56,426 nt of DNA from JAVBTT01 sp031556035 (GCA_031556035.1 JAVBTT010000007.1:1-56426); one strand, 5' to 3'; shown: positions 44,501-54,573, numbered from the stretch's first letter. The notes: generated by a model not told the origin, from the letters alone. Made by a program: numbers and translations.

Positions 44501-44840
44501 AAGAGAGCTCCTTTAACAATATTTTGTTGCCCAGCCAGGCGGCTTTAATAATAGCTCTTGCCGCAACGGCACCCCGCAGTCTCGCCACACCTCCAAATAA
44601 TGTGTGATTCCTCATCTAATTCGCCTCTCAATTGGGTTAACGATATCCTTATAAATAGTATAGCGCTGCTCGGTATATTTGTCAATATGATTTGTGATTA
44701 TTTATAAATACTTTGTCATTTATGTTAGAGCCTATTGCTTTTTATTGGGAGTCAGGTTATATTAATATGTGTAAGAATGTCTTTGGTTTTTTGCGTCAGG
44801 TTTATCGTTATCCTATTATCGCGGTGAAGGCGGTGGTATT
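44501..44840. promoter_or_regulatory. Divergent control region between transporter and LacI genes
   Basis: The 340-base AT-rich interval carries the malE-type promoter at 44657-44685 and repeated TTATAAATA motifs (44649-44656 and about 44698-44708) that could be operator half-sites. A canonical LacI-type palindrome was not found. No gene is present. Confidence 0.5.
44657..44685 (-). promoter_or_regulatory. Predicted sigma-A promoter of the oligosaccharide import operon
   Basis: On the minus strand, perfect TTGACA (44685-44680), 17 bases, TATACT (44662-44657). Transcription would run through the lipoprotein, both permeases and possibly the amylopullulanase gene. Confidence 0.68.
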
Positions 44841-45863
44841 TTGCTTACCATGAAGGATATTGCCAGAGAAGCCGGCGTCAGCGTCATGACGGTCTCGCGG
44901 GTGATCAACAACGTGCCCTCCAAGGTCTCGGAGGAAACGCGCTGGCGGATACTGAGCATTATCAAGGAGCGCGGGTATGTCCCAAACTCCTCCGCAAGAA
45001 GCCTTTCGTCGCGCTCCTCACGGATCATTGCGGTGGTCATTTACGGCGAAGGCAATGTTCTGAGCTATCCATACAACGCGGATATGCTCGGCTATGTCAA
45101 CCAATACGTTCAAAAGCGTGGCTACTCGGCCCTGCTGTATACGGGCTGCGACTTTCACAACATGACCCGTCAGCTGCGCTCCTGGGATGTGGACGGCGCA
45201 ATAGTCTGGGGCCTGTACGACTCTGAGTTTGACCGCATGCGCCTTGACAATAAAATACCCCTTGTGTTTACGGACTCCTACAGCCCTATGCGCCAGCTTA
45301 CGAACGTCGGCATCGACGACCGCAAGGGCGGCGAACTCGCGGCAAAGCACCTGTTCGGCAAGGGCCACAGGGAGATCGCCTTTATAGGGCGCTCCAATGA
45401 CAGCCCGGTGCTGCGGGAGCGCCTTCACGGCTTCCGCGACGCTCTTGAGAAGGAGGGCGCGCGGCTTCCCGAGGATCGCATGCTTCCGGACAACCCGGGC
45501 GAAGACAGCTTTCGAAGCTTTATAGCCTCCAATAAAAACGTCACCGCCCTTTTCTGCACCTCCGACATTGTCGCGCTCAAGGTTATAGTCTATTTAAAGG
45601 CGCTTGGCCTTCGCGTACCTGATGATATATCGGTCATGGGCTTTGACGATCTGGAAATGGGGGCGCTAACTACCCCCGCCCTCACAACAATCACCCAGGA
45701 TATAGAGCTCAAGGCCAAGCTGGCGTCAGAGCTCCTGTTTTCACATATCGACAATCCCGACACACCCGCGCAGAACATAACGCTTGACGTGCGGCTGATT
45801 GAGCGCGAGTCGGTTCGGGCGCTTGCGCACCCTAAAAGCAGAGGCAAGGTGGTGACGTTATGA
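44841..45863 (+). CDS. LacI family transcriptional regulator
   Basis: The 340-aa protein has an N-terminal helix-turn-helix MKDIAREAGVSVMTVSRVIN with hinge, then a periplasmic-binding-like effector domain (for example GELAAKHLFGKGHREIAFIG and ISVMGFDDLEMGALTTPALT). The start is TTG 44841 next to GGCGGTGG; ATG 44850 is three codons inside. It is divergent from the import operon and overlaps the GH31 gene by four bases (ATGA), so it most likely represses both until a malto-oligosaccharide binds. The effector is inferred from context. Confidence 0.94.
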   Translation: MLTMKDIAREAGVSVMTVSRVINNVPSKVSEETRWRILSIIKERGYVPNSSARSLSSRSSRIIAVVIYGEGNVLSYPYNADMLGYVNQYVQKRGYSALLYTGCDFHNMTRQLRSWDVDGAIVWGLYDSEFDRMRLDNKIPLVFTDSYSPMRQLTNVGIDDRKGGELAAKHLFGKGHREIAFIGRSNDSPVLRERLHGFRDALEKEGARLPEDRMLPDNPGEDSFRSFIASNKNVTALFCTSDIVALKVIVYLKALGLRVPDDISVMGFDDLEMGALTTPALTTITQDIELKAKLASELLFSHIDNPDTPAQNITLDVRLIERESVRALAHPKSRGKVVTL

Positions 45864-48241
45864 ACAGCTGGAGCGGCAGACCGCTGGAGGGGGATCCTTT
45901 CGCGGATCCCGGCGCGGTGGTTTCGGGCGGGAATTATCGCATCACCGTTCTCACGCCAAGGCTTATCCGGCTCGAATACAGCGTCTGCGGAGCTTTTGAG
46001 GACAGGCGCACTCAGACGGTATTCAACCGCCGGTTTCCTGTTCCGGAATACCGCGTAACCTCTAAAAACGGATATATAGAACTGACAACCGAGCACCTGC
46101 GGCTTCGTTATGACGGGAAGCCATTCAGCCCCAGCGGCCTTCGCGTAGAGTTAAACGGGGGCTTGACGGCATACCACAGCGCCTGGAATTATGGCGATGA
46201 TTATCCGGCCATGGGCGGAACCACCCGCACCCTCGACAAGGCGGACGGCGCCGTGGAGCTGAGGGACAGCCTGATGTCCAGTGGCGGTTTTTCGGTGATG
46301 GACGATTCCCGATCCATGCTCGTTGAGCGGGACGGCTGGGTCGCTCCCCGGGGACAAGACATCACGGACATTTATTTTTTCGGCTACGGCCGCGACTATC
46401 TGGACTGCCTGCGGGATTATTACGCCCTGTGCGGACACGTCCCCATGCTGCCGCGCTGGGCTCTCGGCAACTGGTGGAGCCGCTTCCGCTCCTACTCCGA
46501 CAAAAGCTATCTGGAGCTGATCGAGCGTTTTGAGCGCGAGAGAATACCTCTGTCAGTCTCGGTTATAGACATGGACTGGCACATGACGAAGGTAGACCCC
46601 GAATATGGCAGCGGCTGGACAGGATACAGCTGGAACCGCGACCTGTTCCGTGATCCGGAACAATTTATCGCAAAACTGCATGAAAAAGGCCTGAAGGTCG
46701 CCCTCAACCTTCACCCCGCGGACGGTGTGCGGGCATACGAGGGCGCCTATCCCGAAATGGCCGGAGCCCTCGGCGTAGACGCGGAGCACAAGCAGAAAAT
46801 TGAATTTGACGCAGGCGACCAGGCGTTTATGGAGGCGTATTTTTGCTATCTGCACCATCCTCACGAGGAGCTTGGCGTGGACTTCTGGTGGATCGACTGG
46901 CAGCAGAAGGGCGGCTCCAGCGTGGGTGGCATTGAGCCGCTGTGGGTACTCAACCATTATCATTCCCTGGATATCGCGCGCACGGGAAAACGGAGCCTTA
47001 TACTGTCCCGTTACGCGGGCCCCGGAAGCCACCGTTACCCCGTCGGGTTTTCCGGGGACACGTGTACCACCTGGGCTTCGCTGGATTTTCAGCCTTACTT
47101 TACGCTGTCCGCGTCCAACGCCGGGTACGGCTGGTGGAGCCATGACATCGGCGGACACATGCGGGGTGTGCGTTCCATGGAGATGCTTGTGCGCTGGATA
47201 CAGCTGGGCGTGTTTTCCCCCGTCATGCGCCTTCACGCCTCCAACAATCCCTTCAACAATAAGGAGCCCTGGACGTTTGAGGAGCCGTATCGTTCCGTAG
47301 CTCTGAATTTTTTGCGCCTCAGGCACAGGCTTATACCGTACATATTCACCATGAATGAGCGCTCTCACAGGCTGGGCGAGCCCCTTGTGCGCCCCCTGTA
47401 CTACCACCACCCCGACCACGGCGAGGCGTACGGAGTCAAGAATGAGTATTATTTCGGCACAGAGCTTATCTGCTGTCCCGTTACCACCGCCTGCCACCCT
47501 TCGCTGAAAATGGCCCCCTTCGCGGCATGGCTGCCCGAGGGGCGCTGGTATGATATTTTCGACGGGCAGCGATACAAGGGCGGCCGCCACATCACTTTTT
47601 ACCGGGGCATAACCTCGATGCCCGTGCTGGCCAAGGCGGGGGCGATTATTCCGCTCTGTGGCGGCGAGGATTTTAACTATGGCGCGGAAAATCCCGAGGC
47701 TCTGGAAATTTTAATTTTCGTCGGCGGCAACGGCGAGTTTTGTCTGTACGAGGACAACGACATGAACGGCGAGGGGCTGCGCCAGGCGGTGACGCGCATG
47801 GAATACACCGACGGAGAAAACCCGGTTTTTACCATATGGCGTCCTGAGGGTGACTTGATTCTGCCGTCCGGACGCGCCTGCACTTTAAAGCTGTACGGCT
47901 TGGACGGCGAGGGTCGGGCGGCGGGCGCGGATATTGTTTCAACTCAATATGACGCAAGCCTCGACGTGCTCACCGTCTCACTTGCCCCCAGCGCGGCGGA
48001 TTATGCTGCGATTCGCTTTGAGCGTCCGGGAAAAAAACGTCCCTGTCCGCTTGTCGACCGTGTTTTTACGCTATTGGACAGGGCGGAAATCGAATACGAC
48101 CTGAAAAACGAGCTCTACCGCCTGGTAAACAGCTCGACGGACAAAGTCGTCCTGTTGGGAGCGCTGCAATCCATGGCGCTGGACGCGGAGCTGACAGGGG
48201 CGCTGACCGAGATAATCTCCGCCGAGGGCGGGGATGAGTAA
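45860..48241 (+). CDS. GH31 family alpha-glucosidase
   Basis: The 793-aa enzyme has no signal peptide, hence is cytoplasmic. The nucleophile Asp346 lies in WWIDWQQ and the acid/base Asp400 in GFSGDT; GYGRDYLDCLRDYYALCG and VIDMDWHMT are typical landmarks. It would release glucose from the non-reducing ends of imported oligosaccharides; alpha-xylosidase or transglucosidase activity is possible because GH31 is broad. Residues after about 690 form an unusual C-terminal extension. It is translationally coupled to lacI, and palindromic element copy D follows 13 bases after the stop. Confidence 0.93.
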   Translation: MNSWSGRPLEGDPFADPGAVVSGGNYRITVLTPRLIRLEYSVCGAFEDRRTQTVFNRRFPVPEYRVTSKNGYIELTTEHLRLRYDGKPFSPSGLRVELNGGLTAYHSAWNYGDDYPAMGGTTRTLDKADGAVELRDSLMSSGGFSVMDDSRSMLVERDGWVAPRGQDITDIYFFGYGRDYLDCLRDYYALCGHVPMLPRWALGNWWSRFRSYSDKSYLELIERFERERIPLSVSVIDMDWHMTKVDPEYGSGWTGYSWNRDLFRDPEQFIAKLHEKGLKVALNLHPADGVRAYEGAYPEMAGALGVDAEHKQKIEFDAGDQAFMEAYFCYLHHPHEELGVDFWWIDWQQKGGSSVGGIEPLWVLNHYHSLDIARTGKRSLILSRYAGPGSHRYPVGFSGDTCTTWASLDFQPYFTLSASNAGYGWWSHDIGGHMRGVRSMEMLVRWIQLGVFSPVMRLHASNNPFNNKEPWTFEEPYRSVALNFLRLRHRLIPYIFTMNERSHRLGEPLVRPLYYHHPDHGEAYGVKNEYYFGTELICCPVTTACHPSLKMAPFAAWLPEGRWYDIFDGQRYKGGRHITFYRGITSMPVLAKAGAIIPLCGGEDFNYGAENPEALEILIFVGGNGEFCLYEDNDMNGEGLRQAVTRMEYTDGENPVFTIWRPEGDLILPSGRACTLKLYGLDGEGRAAGADIVSTQYDASLDVLTVSLAPSAADYAAIRFERPGKKRPCPLVDRVFTLLDRAEIEYDLKNELYRLVNSSTDKVVLLGALQSMALDAELTGALTEIISAEGGDE

Positions 48242-48254
48242 GATGAATGAGTGA

Positions 48255-48338
48255 TATTGGTTCCACGATTAAACCTTGCCGCCAGTGGCGGCGCATTTTC
48301 CCCGCCACTGGCGGCAAGGTTTAACTGGTACATCAATA
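48255..48338 (+). repeat. Palindromic interspersed element, family 1, copy D (internally deleted)
   Basis: This 84-bp version keeps both termini (TATTGGTTCCACGATTAAAC at the left, CATCAATA at the right) but has lost the internal GCTCTGCCC arm, leaving a near-perfect palindrome around GCCAGTGGCGG/CCGCCACTGGC. It sits between the GH31 and phosphorylase genes. Confidence 0.8.
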
Positions 48339-48377
48339 AACCAATCTTAGCCGTGTTACATATTGGAGGATGCGTAC

Positions 48378-50714
48378 ATGCAGGACTACCAGCAAAGACT
48401 GACTCAGTACATACATGAGGGAATGGGAAAGGACAGTATCAACCGGTTATACGAGGCGGTAAGCCATGCGGCCATGGAAGAGATAAAGCCCTTTTATCCA
48501 ACTAAGGCCCAGAATAAAACCGCCTGTTACTTTTCACTTGAGTTTCTGATCGGCCGGGTGGTGTACGCCAACCTGTACAACCTCGGTCTTCTTGACGACA
48601 TGCGCCGGGTCTTTGAGGAAAACGGACTGGACCCCAACATATTTGAATCCGTGGAGGACGCCGCTCTCGGCAACGGGGGGCTGGGACGCTTAGCCGCATG
48701 CTTTCTGGACTCCGGAGCCACCTGCGGGTACGCGCTGGACGGGTACGGCATCCGCTACAAATACGGGCTTTTCCGGCAGCGCATTCTGGATGGCTTCCAG
48801 AAAGAGGAGGCGGACGACTGGCAGCGCTTCGGCGACCCGTGGAGCGCTCGTAACGAGGATGAGCGCGTTCAGGTGAACTTTAAGGGACAAAGCGTGTGGG
48901 CCGTGCCCTACGATATGCCGATTATCGGCTACGGCGGCAGGCAGGTGAACACCCTGCGCCTGTGGCAGGCTGAGCCTGTTCGCGCCTTCGACTTTGACGG
49001 CTTTAACAGGCAGGACTATGAGGACGCCTTCAGCGGACAGAATGAGGCCGAAGCTATCTCAGCCATGCTGTACCCCAATGACAACACAGCGGCGGGCAAA
49101 CGTCTGCGCCTGAAACAGCAGTATTTCTTCTCCGCGGCCTCTCTGCACAGCATTATCAGGCAATACAAGGCCAGGTTCGGGAACGATTTGACCGGCCTGC
49201 CCCGGCATTTTGCCATTCAGCTGAACGACACCCATCCAACCGTTGCCATTCCGGAGCTGCTGCGTCTGCTCATTTCCGGCGAGGGCATGGAATTTGAAAC
49301 GGCCTTTAATATAGTGCGGGATATATTCGCCTACACAAACCACACCATCATGGCCGAAGCGCTTGAAAAATGGGAAGTGGATCTGTTCTGTGACGTGATT
49401 CCCGAGGTGTACCCCTATGTGGTTATGCTGCAAAATCATCTGAAAAGCACACTAGCCCGCCTGCCGATAGCGCCGGAGAACAGCAGTGGGTATTATATTC
49501 TGGAAAACGGCTTCATACATATGGTTCGAATGGCCGTTTACGCCACCCACAGCACCAACGGCGTGGCCGCCCTGCATACCGACATCCTGAAGAATGACCT
49601 CCTGAAGGGGTGGCACACCCTGTACCCCGAGCGCTTTAACAATAAAACCAACGGCATCACCCAGCGGCGCTGGCTGGGCCTGTGCAACCCGGAATACACC
49701 CGCTTCATCACCGGACGCATTGGCGACGGGTGGCTCACAAACCTGGACGAGCTGCAAAGGCTGCTCCCATATGCCGACGACCCGGAATCCCTGAGGGAGT
49801 TCATGGCCGTAAAGCTGGAGAAGAAGCGCCAGCTGGCTGCATATACTCGCCTTCACGAAAACGGCTTCGAGTTGAACTGCGATTCGATTTTCGACATCCA
49901 GGTCAAGCGGCTGCATGAATACAAGCGACAGCTTCTGAACGCATTTTCTATTATGGATATTTATTTTTCCCTGAGAGACGGCGCCCTGAGAGACTTCACG
50001 CCCATGACCTGCATTTTCGGCGCGAAGTCCGCCCCGGGCTACCGCCGGGCCAAGGGCATTATTAAGTACATTGATGAAATAGCCCGGATGATAAACCACG
50101 ACCCGGACACCAATGATCGGCTGCGGGTTCTGTTTGTGCAGAACTATAATGTGTCCTACGCGGAAAAACTGATCCCCGCCGCGGATTTGAGCGAGCAGAT
50201 TTCCACAGCCGGCACCGAGGCCTCCGGCACCGGCAATATGAAGCTGATGCTGAACGGCGCTGTCACCCTGGGAACCTATGACGGCGCGAACATTGAGATT
50301 GTGGAGGAAAGCGGGGAAGAGAACAACTTTATTTTCGGTGCTCGGGTGGAGAACATCAGAGCTCTGGAAGGCAAATATTCCCCTCTGAAAATCTACCGGG
50401 AAAACGCGCGCATCCGCCGAGTGCTGGACACGCTGGTGGACGGCACCTTCAGCGACGGTGGCACCGGCGTGTTCCGGGAGCTGTATGATTCCATCTTAAA
50501 GGGAACCAGCTGGCATGCGCCGGATCAGTATTACCTGCTGTTGGATTTAGAAGCCTACGTGCAGGCAAAGCTGGACGCCAACCGCGCCTGCGCCGACCGC
50601 GAGGGCTTTGCCCGGAAATGTCTTCTGAACACTGCCCGGGCTGGCAAATTTTCCAGCGACCGCACAATCCGCCAGTACGCGGAGGAAATCTGGGGGCTGT
50701 CCCCAACCGTATAG
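48378..50714 (+). CDS. glgP: Alpha-glucan (glycogen/maltodextrin) phosphorylase
   Basis: The 778-aa GT35 enzyme phosphorolyses alpha-1,4-glucans to glucose-1-phosphate. The PLP site is EASGTGNMKLMLNG with Lys622; other landmarks are YFSLEFLIGR, AALGNGGLGRLAACFLDS and ALNDTHPT-like QLNDTHPTVAIPELLR. ATG 48378 is eight bases after GGAGG; a TTG at 48363 is less likely. Located after the GH31 gene, it provides an energy-saving route for imported maltodextrins as well as for stored glycogen. Confidence 0.96.
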   Translation: MQDYQQRLTQYIHEGMGKDSINRLYEAVSHAAMEEIKPFYPTKAQNKTACYFSLEFLIGRVVYANLYNLGLLDDMRRVFEENGLDPNIFESVEDAALGNGGLGRLAACFLDSGATCGYALDGYGIRYKYGLFRQRILDGFQKEEADDWQRFGDPWSARNEDERVQVNFKGQSVWAVPYDMPIIGYGGRQVNTLRLWQAEPVRAFDFDGFNRQDYEDAFSGQNEAEAISAMLYPNDNTAAGKRLRLKQQYFFSAASLHSIIRQYKARFGNDLTGLPRHFAIQLNDTHPTVAIPELLRLLISGEGMEFETAFNIVRDIFAYTNHTIMAEALEKWEVDLFCDVIPEVYPYVVMLQNHLKSTLARLPIAPENSSGYYILENGFIHMVRMAVYATHSTNGVAALHTDILKNDLLKGWHTLYPERFNNKTNGITQRRWLGLCNPEYTRFITGRIGDGWLTNLDELQRLLPYADDPESLREFMAVKLEKKRQLAAYTRLHENGFELNCDSIFDIQVKRLHEYKRQLLNAFSIMDIYFSLRDGALRDFTPMTCIFGAKSAPGYRRAKGIIKYIDEIARMINHDPDTNDRLRVLFVQNYNVSYAEKLIPAADLSEQISTAGTEASGTGNMKLMLNGAVTLGTYDGANIEIVEESGEENNFIFGARVENIRALEGKYSPLKIYRENARIRRVLDTLVDGTFSDGGTGVFRELYDSILKGTSWHAPDQYYLLLDLEAYVQAKLDANRACADREGFARKCLLNTARAGKFSSDRTIRQYAEEIWGLSPTV

Positions 50715-50905
50715 ACAGGTATCAAAAATTCCTGTAATATGTTCCAGGCGTAATTGCGCCCTTGACAATGACGCTCCGTTCTTGAAATACAGTTTCATGT
50801 TCCAATATTCGGATTTGGTTGATTCCTTTCGCCGCAAAAACATAATCAGCATGTTTCCTGTGAAATTTATTCACGATTTCTATCATTGCATATGGAGGAT
50901 ACGAA

Positions 50906-51313
50906 ATGGACAGCGCATGGGAGAAGGTTAGAGAGTTTCACGTGGCGTTCGGCGCACCGCACCGCGACGCTCCGGAGTTGCTGCCGCCCGACAGAATCGC
51001 GGCCCGCGCCGAATGGATGCGCGAGGAGATAGACGAGCTGTTAGAGGCGGAGACGATCGCCGAGCAGGCGGACGCAATGATCGACCTCATCTACTTTGCG
51101 CTCGGCACTCTCGTCGAGATGGGGGTGCGGCCGCAGCCCCTCTTTGACATCGTACAGGAGGCCAACATGTCCAAACTGTGGCCGGACGGGAAGCCACACT
51201 ACCGCGAGGACGGCAAGGTCATAAAGTCGCCGCATTGGGCCGATCCGGGGCCAAAGCTCGAAGCAGAGGTGACGCGCCAGTCGGATGGCGCTACATCTCA
51301 TTCCGGCACTTAA
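50906..51313 (+). CDS. MazG-like / PRA-PH superfamily nucleotide pyrophosphohydrolase
   Basis: The 135-aa all-alpha protein has the metal-binding pattern REEIDELLEAETIAEQADAM followed by IDLIYFALGTLVEMG, equivalent to the ExxE..ExxD arrangement of MazG-type NTP pyrophosphohydrolases, and the HAD-like-free C-terminal motif SKLWPDGKPHYREDGKVIKS seen in phosphoribosyl-ATP pyrophosphatase-like proteins. Such enzymes remove non-canonical nucleotides. GGAGG precedes the ATG. It stands alone; the interval before it (50715-50905) shows nothing notable. Confidence 0.82.
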   Translation: MDSAWEKVREFHVAFGAPHRDAPELLPPDRIAARAEWMREEIDELLEAETIAEQADAMIDLIYFALGTLVEMGVRPQPLFDIVQEANMSKLWPDGKPHYREDGKVIKSPHWADPGPKLEAEVTRQSDGATSHSGT

Positions 51314-51364
51314 AAAGCAGGAAATATTCCACCTGCCCGATGTGCCTGAATATTATTTCGCCAC

Positions 51365-51526
51365 CTAACAGTAACAACAAAAACAACCTCTACCATATTC
51401 GCTTCGATCTCTAATCGTTTGACGTACTGAGCGTATCCCAAACAGAAACTTGATGAGAAATATTTTGAACAGCACCACTGGGTCGATGCTCGGACGCCCG
51501 TTGACGGCACTGTATAAGTCCTTCAC
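51365..51526 (-). pseudogene. Transposase remnant, IS1182-like (DUF772-type N-terminus)
   Basis: The minus-strand frame KDLYSAVNGRPSIDPVVLFK continues with FLIKFLFGIRSVRQTI, the conserved N-terminal region of IS1182/IS5-type transposases. After QTIR the expected EIEANMAY appears only in another frame, showing a frameshift, and neither N- nor C-terminal parts remain. A long palindrome at 51543-51580 lies just upstream of it. Confidence 0.7.
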
Positions 51527-51542
51527 CCTTGTATATTATACC

Positions 51543-51580
51543 ACAAAGTCCTTGGAATTTTACAATTTCAAGGACTTTGT
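51543..51580. terminator. 17-bp palindrome next to the transposase remnant
   Basis: ACAAAGTCCTTGGAATT faces AATTTCAAGGACTTTGT with one G-T pair and a four-base loop. It may end the MazG-like transcript or be a leftover of the insertion sequence. The stretch 51581-51701 shows no gene. Confidence 0.55.
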
Positions 51581-51701
51581 CTTCAATCTGATTGCTTAGC
51601 GCTGCAGCTTAAAACAGGGCCATACAAAGGATGTTCAGCACAAAACAGAAGCTCAGCTTCCGGTCATAGCCCCATGCCGTACGCAGAATTTTTGTAAATG
51701 T

Positions 51702-51929
51702 ATGGATAAGGCATCACCTCTCAGTTGTTTTCTATCATTGCAGCGGTGCTCTGTAAAGTGCATGTACTGGGAAAATACGGTAGGATTCATTCCTCACCTA
51801 ACAATTGCATATGGGATACCCCTCATACTGATGATTGTATACACCAACAACCTGGAATCCGCAAACCCTTTACTTCTCACGGCAATAATGATACAATTTA
51901 ATGCACTCTATACGCAGTTTGTCGTCTAG
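51702..51929 (+). pseudogene. C-terminal remnant of an unidentified membrane protein
   Basis: The frame ends in YGIPLILMIVYTNNLESANP and LLLTAIMIQFNALYTQFVV, then TAG 51927-51929, with the ribosome binding site of the histidine-kinase gene directly behind it. That tight junction suggests the tail belonged to a real upstream partner gene. The first part (MDKASPLSCFLSLQ) has no clear ribosome binding site, so the gene seems 5'-truncated. Part of this sequence recurs at 15781-15805. Family unknown. Confidence 0.4.
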
Positions 51930-51941
51930 GAGGGTTTTGAT

Positions 51942-54428
51942 TTGCGCAACAACAGACATATTCGCTTCGGGCTTGCCCCGAAACTTATTATCCCAATGCT
52001 CGCGGCGGTGATTGTGGTTTTTACCCTTCTCACCCTCATATATAGGATGCAGCTTTCCAGCGCCTATCAGAGCTCGTTTGAAGAGCATATATCCCTGACC
52101 AACCAGCTTGTCGCCAGCCAGATTGACGGGGATGAGCTGTTACCCTATATAGAATCGCTTACACCGGATGAGAACTATATGTCTCTGCGGGAGAATTTGA
52201 GCAGACTGAAGATAATTTCAGGGGCAAAATACCTGTATATTATGTCAGATACAGGTATTGACGGCTACTTCACCTATATTGTAACCGGAGCAGCTCCTTG
52301 GGACTCTCCTGAGGAAGCATCCATTGCGCTTGGCGACAAGGAGCTTAAAAGCGTATTTCCTGAGGGTGAGGATGTCCTGAAAACCGGCACCGCCATGAGC
52401 CAGGCCTCATTTTCCCAAAGTGACGATTATGGCACCCTATATTATGCCTATTCCCCAATACTGGATTCCAATGGCAGAACAGTGGCCTTTGTGGGCACCG
52501 ATATGGACGCCTCTCAGGTCATAGCCAATACAAACAATTCTATGAGCGTCGCCTTGACGGTGACTATTTTGCTGCTCGCCGTGTTTTTCAGCGCGTTTTT
52601 GCTTACCTTCGGCTCCGTGCTTATGACTCCTCTGCGCGATCTGACCCGCGCCGCGGATCGCCTGGCCGAGGGCGAAATTTCATCCAGCTTGCCGCCCAAA
52701 ATGCTTGCGTCCGGCGATGAGATCGGTCAGCTTGCACGGGCTTTTCAATCTGTTAATCTTTCCTTTGGCCGCCTGATCAGGGTGGCTACCGGGCTACTTA
52801 GCGACGCCTCGCGTGGTAAACTTACTTCGAGAGCGGACTCTGAGGCTCACCGCGGAAGCTTTCGCGAGATGGTCGACAGACTCAACGATACAATGGAAAG
52901 CATACGCTTTTATATCGACAGCCTGCCGGATTCAGTCTTTATCTCCGGAAATGGCGGTGAAATCATATACCGCAACGCCCAATTCACCTCCATGTTTGGA
53001 AACCTCCACAGTACGGTACGTGAATGGCTTGCATCGACCGACGCGTGCGGGGACGACGGCCAACCGTCAGACGCCTTGGCGGCATTTTTCGAACTCCCTC
53101 CAGAGGGCGGAGAAAGCGCAAGATTGGTATTGTGGATGACCCTTTCAGGTGAGACCCGCTGCTTTGCCGTCCAGCGCAGCCCTGAGCTTAAAAAAGCTGT
53201 GAATAACACTATTTGCATAGTATCCGACATCACTGAGCTCATGCGTGCAAAGGATGAGGCCCAGGCGGCCAGCATCGCGAAAAGCGATTTTCTTTCCCGG
53301 ATAAGCCACGAGCTGCGCACCCCCCTTAATGCGATAATAGGCATGACAAATATTGCCATGAGGCCTGACCAAACCCCTGACAAGACTGCTCAAAGTCTAG
53401 GACATATACACACCGCATCGGACCATCTGCTGGATATTGTAAACGACGTGCTCGACATGTCCCGCATAGAGTCCAACAGGCTCGAGCTCCATATTAGCCG
53501 CTTTACGGTTTCTGAGCTTCTGGAGCAGGCGCAGAGCATTATTGCGCCACAGGCCAAGGCTCAAGATATCCGCCTGGAGTTGAATGTCACCGAGCAGTTT
53601 GCCTTTGATCTCCTGGGGGATCTCCTGCGTATGAAGCAGGTGTTGATAAATTTGTTGTCAAACGCCATAAAATTTACGGGACAGGGCGGTCTTATATCGC
53701 TGTCCGTACAAACAGCCGAGAGACGCGACGGTGAGGTCGTACTGCGGTTCGAGGTCAAGGATAACGGTATTGGGATGAGCGAGGATTTTTTAACCAAGCT
53801 CTTTACACCGTTCGAGCAGGAGGAGCAGTATATAAAGCGCAGATTTCAGGGAACTGGGCTCGGCCTGCCCATTACAAAAAGACTTGTCGAAATGATGGGT
53901 GGCGCAATAGAGGTCTCCAGCGAGCTGGGAAAGGGCTCGGCGTTCACTATCATTGTCCCGTTTGAGATTGCAACAGGGATTGAACAAAAAAACCAGCCGC
54001 TCGCGCGGGAAGATGCGGATATGTCGCGCGGCTTAAGCGGAAAGCCCTTGATGGGGGCGCGCATTCTTCTCGTCGAAGACGTAGAGGTAAACAGAATAAT
54101 TATTCACGAGCTCCTCGACTCCACAGGATTGATTATTGAAGACGCCGAGGACGGCCTTCAAGCCGTCGACAAAGTTAAATCGTCACCCGAAGCATACTAC
54201 GACCTCATTTTGATGGATGTACAGATGCCACGCATGGACGGCCATGTGGCCACGCGCGTCATACGCGAGATGAAACGCGAAGACGCGCAACGGCTGCCCA
54301 TTATCGCGATGACTGCAAACGCCTTCAAAGAGGATGTGGACGAGGCGATTGCATCCGGAATGAACTCCCATGTTGCCAAGCCTGTGGACTATGCCCTTTT
54401 GCTCGATACCATGAGGCGGTTCTTATAA
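51942..54428 (+). CDS. Hybrid sensor histidine kinase with C-terminal receiver
   Basis: The 828-aa membrane kinase starts at TTG 51942 after GGAGGG. A helix near 15-38, an extracellular sensor region (about 40-200) and a second helix (about 202-228) are followed by HAMP (TPLRDLTRAADRLAEGEISS), a PAS-like region (SLPDSVFISGNGGEIIYRNA), HisKA with His456 in SHELRTP, HATPase with N, G1 and G2 boxes (NLLSNAIKFT, DNGIGM, GTGLGLPI) and a receiver with Asp759 in LMDVQMPRMDG. All catalytic residues are present. A final phosphotransfer partner is missing, so the orphan receiver at 16019 or an Hpt protein elsewhere may take the phosphate. Codons 29-63 are duplicated at 15686-15788. Confidence 0.95.
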   Translation: MRNNRHIRFGLAPKLIIPMLAAVIVVFTLLTLIYRMQLSSAYQSSFEEHISLTNQLVASQIDGDELLPYIESLTPDENYMSLRENLSRLKIISGAKYLYIMSDTGIDGYFTYIVTGAAPWDSPEEASIALGDKELKSVFPEGEDVLKTGTAMSQASFSQSDDYGTLYYAYSPILDSNGRTVAFVGTDMDASQVIANTNNSMSVALTVTILLLAVFFSAFLLTFGSVLMTPLRDLTRAADRLAEGEISSSLPPKMLASGDEIGQLARAFQSVNLSFGRLIRVATGLLSDASRGKLTSRADSEAHRGSFREMVDRLNDTMESIRFYIDSLPDSVFISGNGGEIIYRNAQFTSMFGNLHSTVREWLASTDACGDDGQPSDALAAFFELPPEGGESARLVLWMTLSGETRCFAVQRSPELKKAVNNTICIVSDITELMRAKDEAQAASIAKSDFLSRISHELRTPLNAIIGMTNIAMRPDQTPDKTAQSLGHIHTASDHLLDIVNDVLDMSRIESNRLELHISRFTVSELLEQAQSIIAPQAKAQDIRLELNVTEQFAFDLLGDLLRMKQVLINLLSNAIKFTGQGGLISLSVQTAERRDGEVVLRFEVKDNGIGMSEDFLTKLFTPFEQEEQYIKRRFQGTGLGLPITKRLVEMMGGAIEVSSELGKGSAFTIIVPFEIATGIEQKNQPLAREDADMSRGLSGKPLMGARILLVEDVEVNRIIIHELLDSTGLIIEDAEDGLQAVDKVKSSPEAYYDLILMDVQMPRMDGHVATRVIREMKREDAQRLPIIAMTANAFKEDVDEAIASGMNSHVAKPVDYALLLDTMRRFL

Positions 54429-54526
54429 CCCCAACCTATTCTCAGCCTATCCCTGGGAACAGTCGGATTTGAATATTGAACCTTAGTCCGGTTATACTAT
54501 GTCCGCATCAATACCCCCTTCACTGC

Positions 54527-54549
54527 CCCGCCGTACAGGCGGGTTTTTC
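54527..54549 (+). terminator. Terminator after the hybrid kinase gene
   Basis: CCCGCC pairs with GGCGGG around GTACA and is followed by TTTTTC. Confidence 0.88.
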
Positions 54550-54573
54550 TTGCCTTTGGGCTTTATCGGTGAT

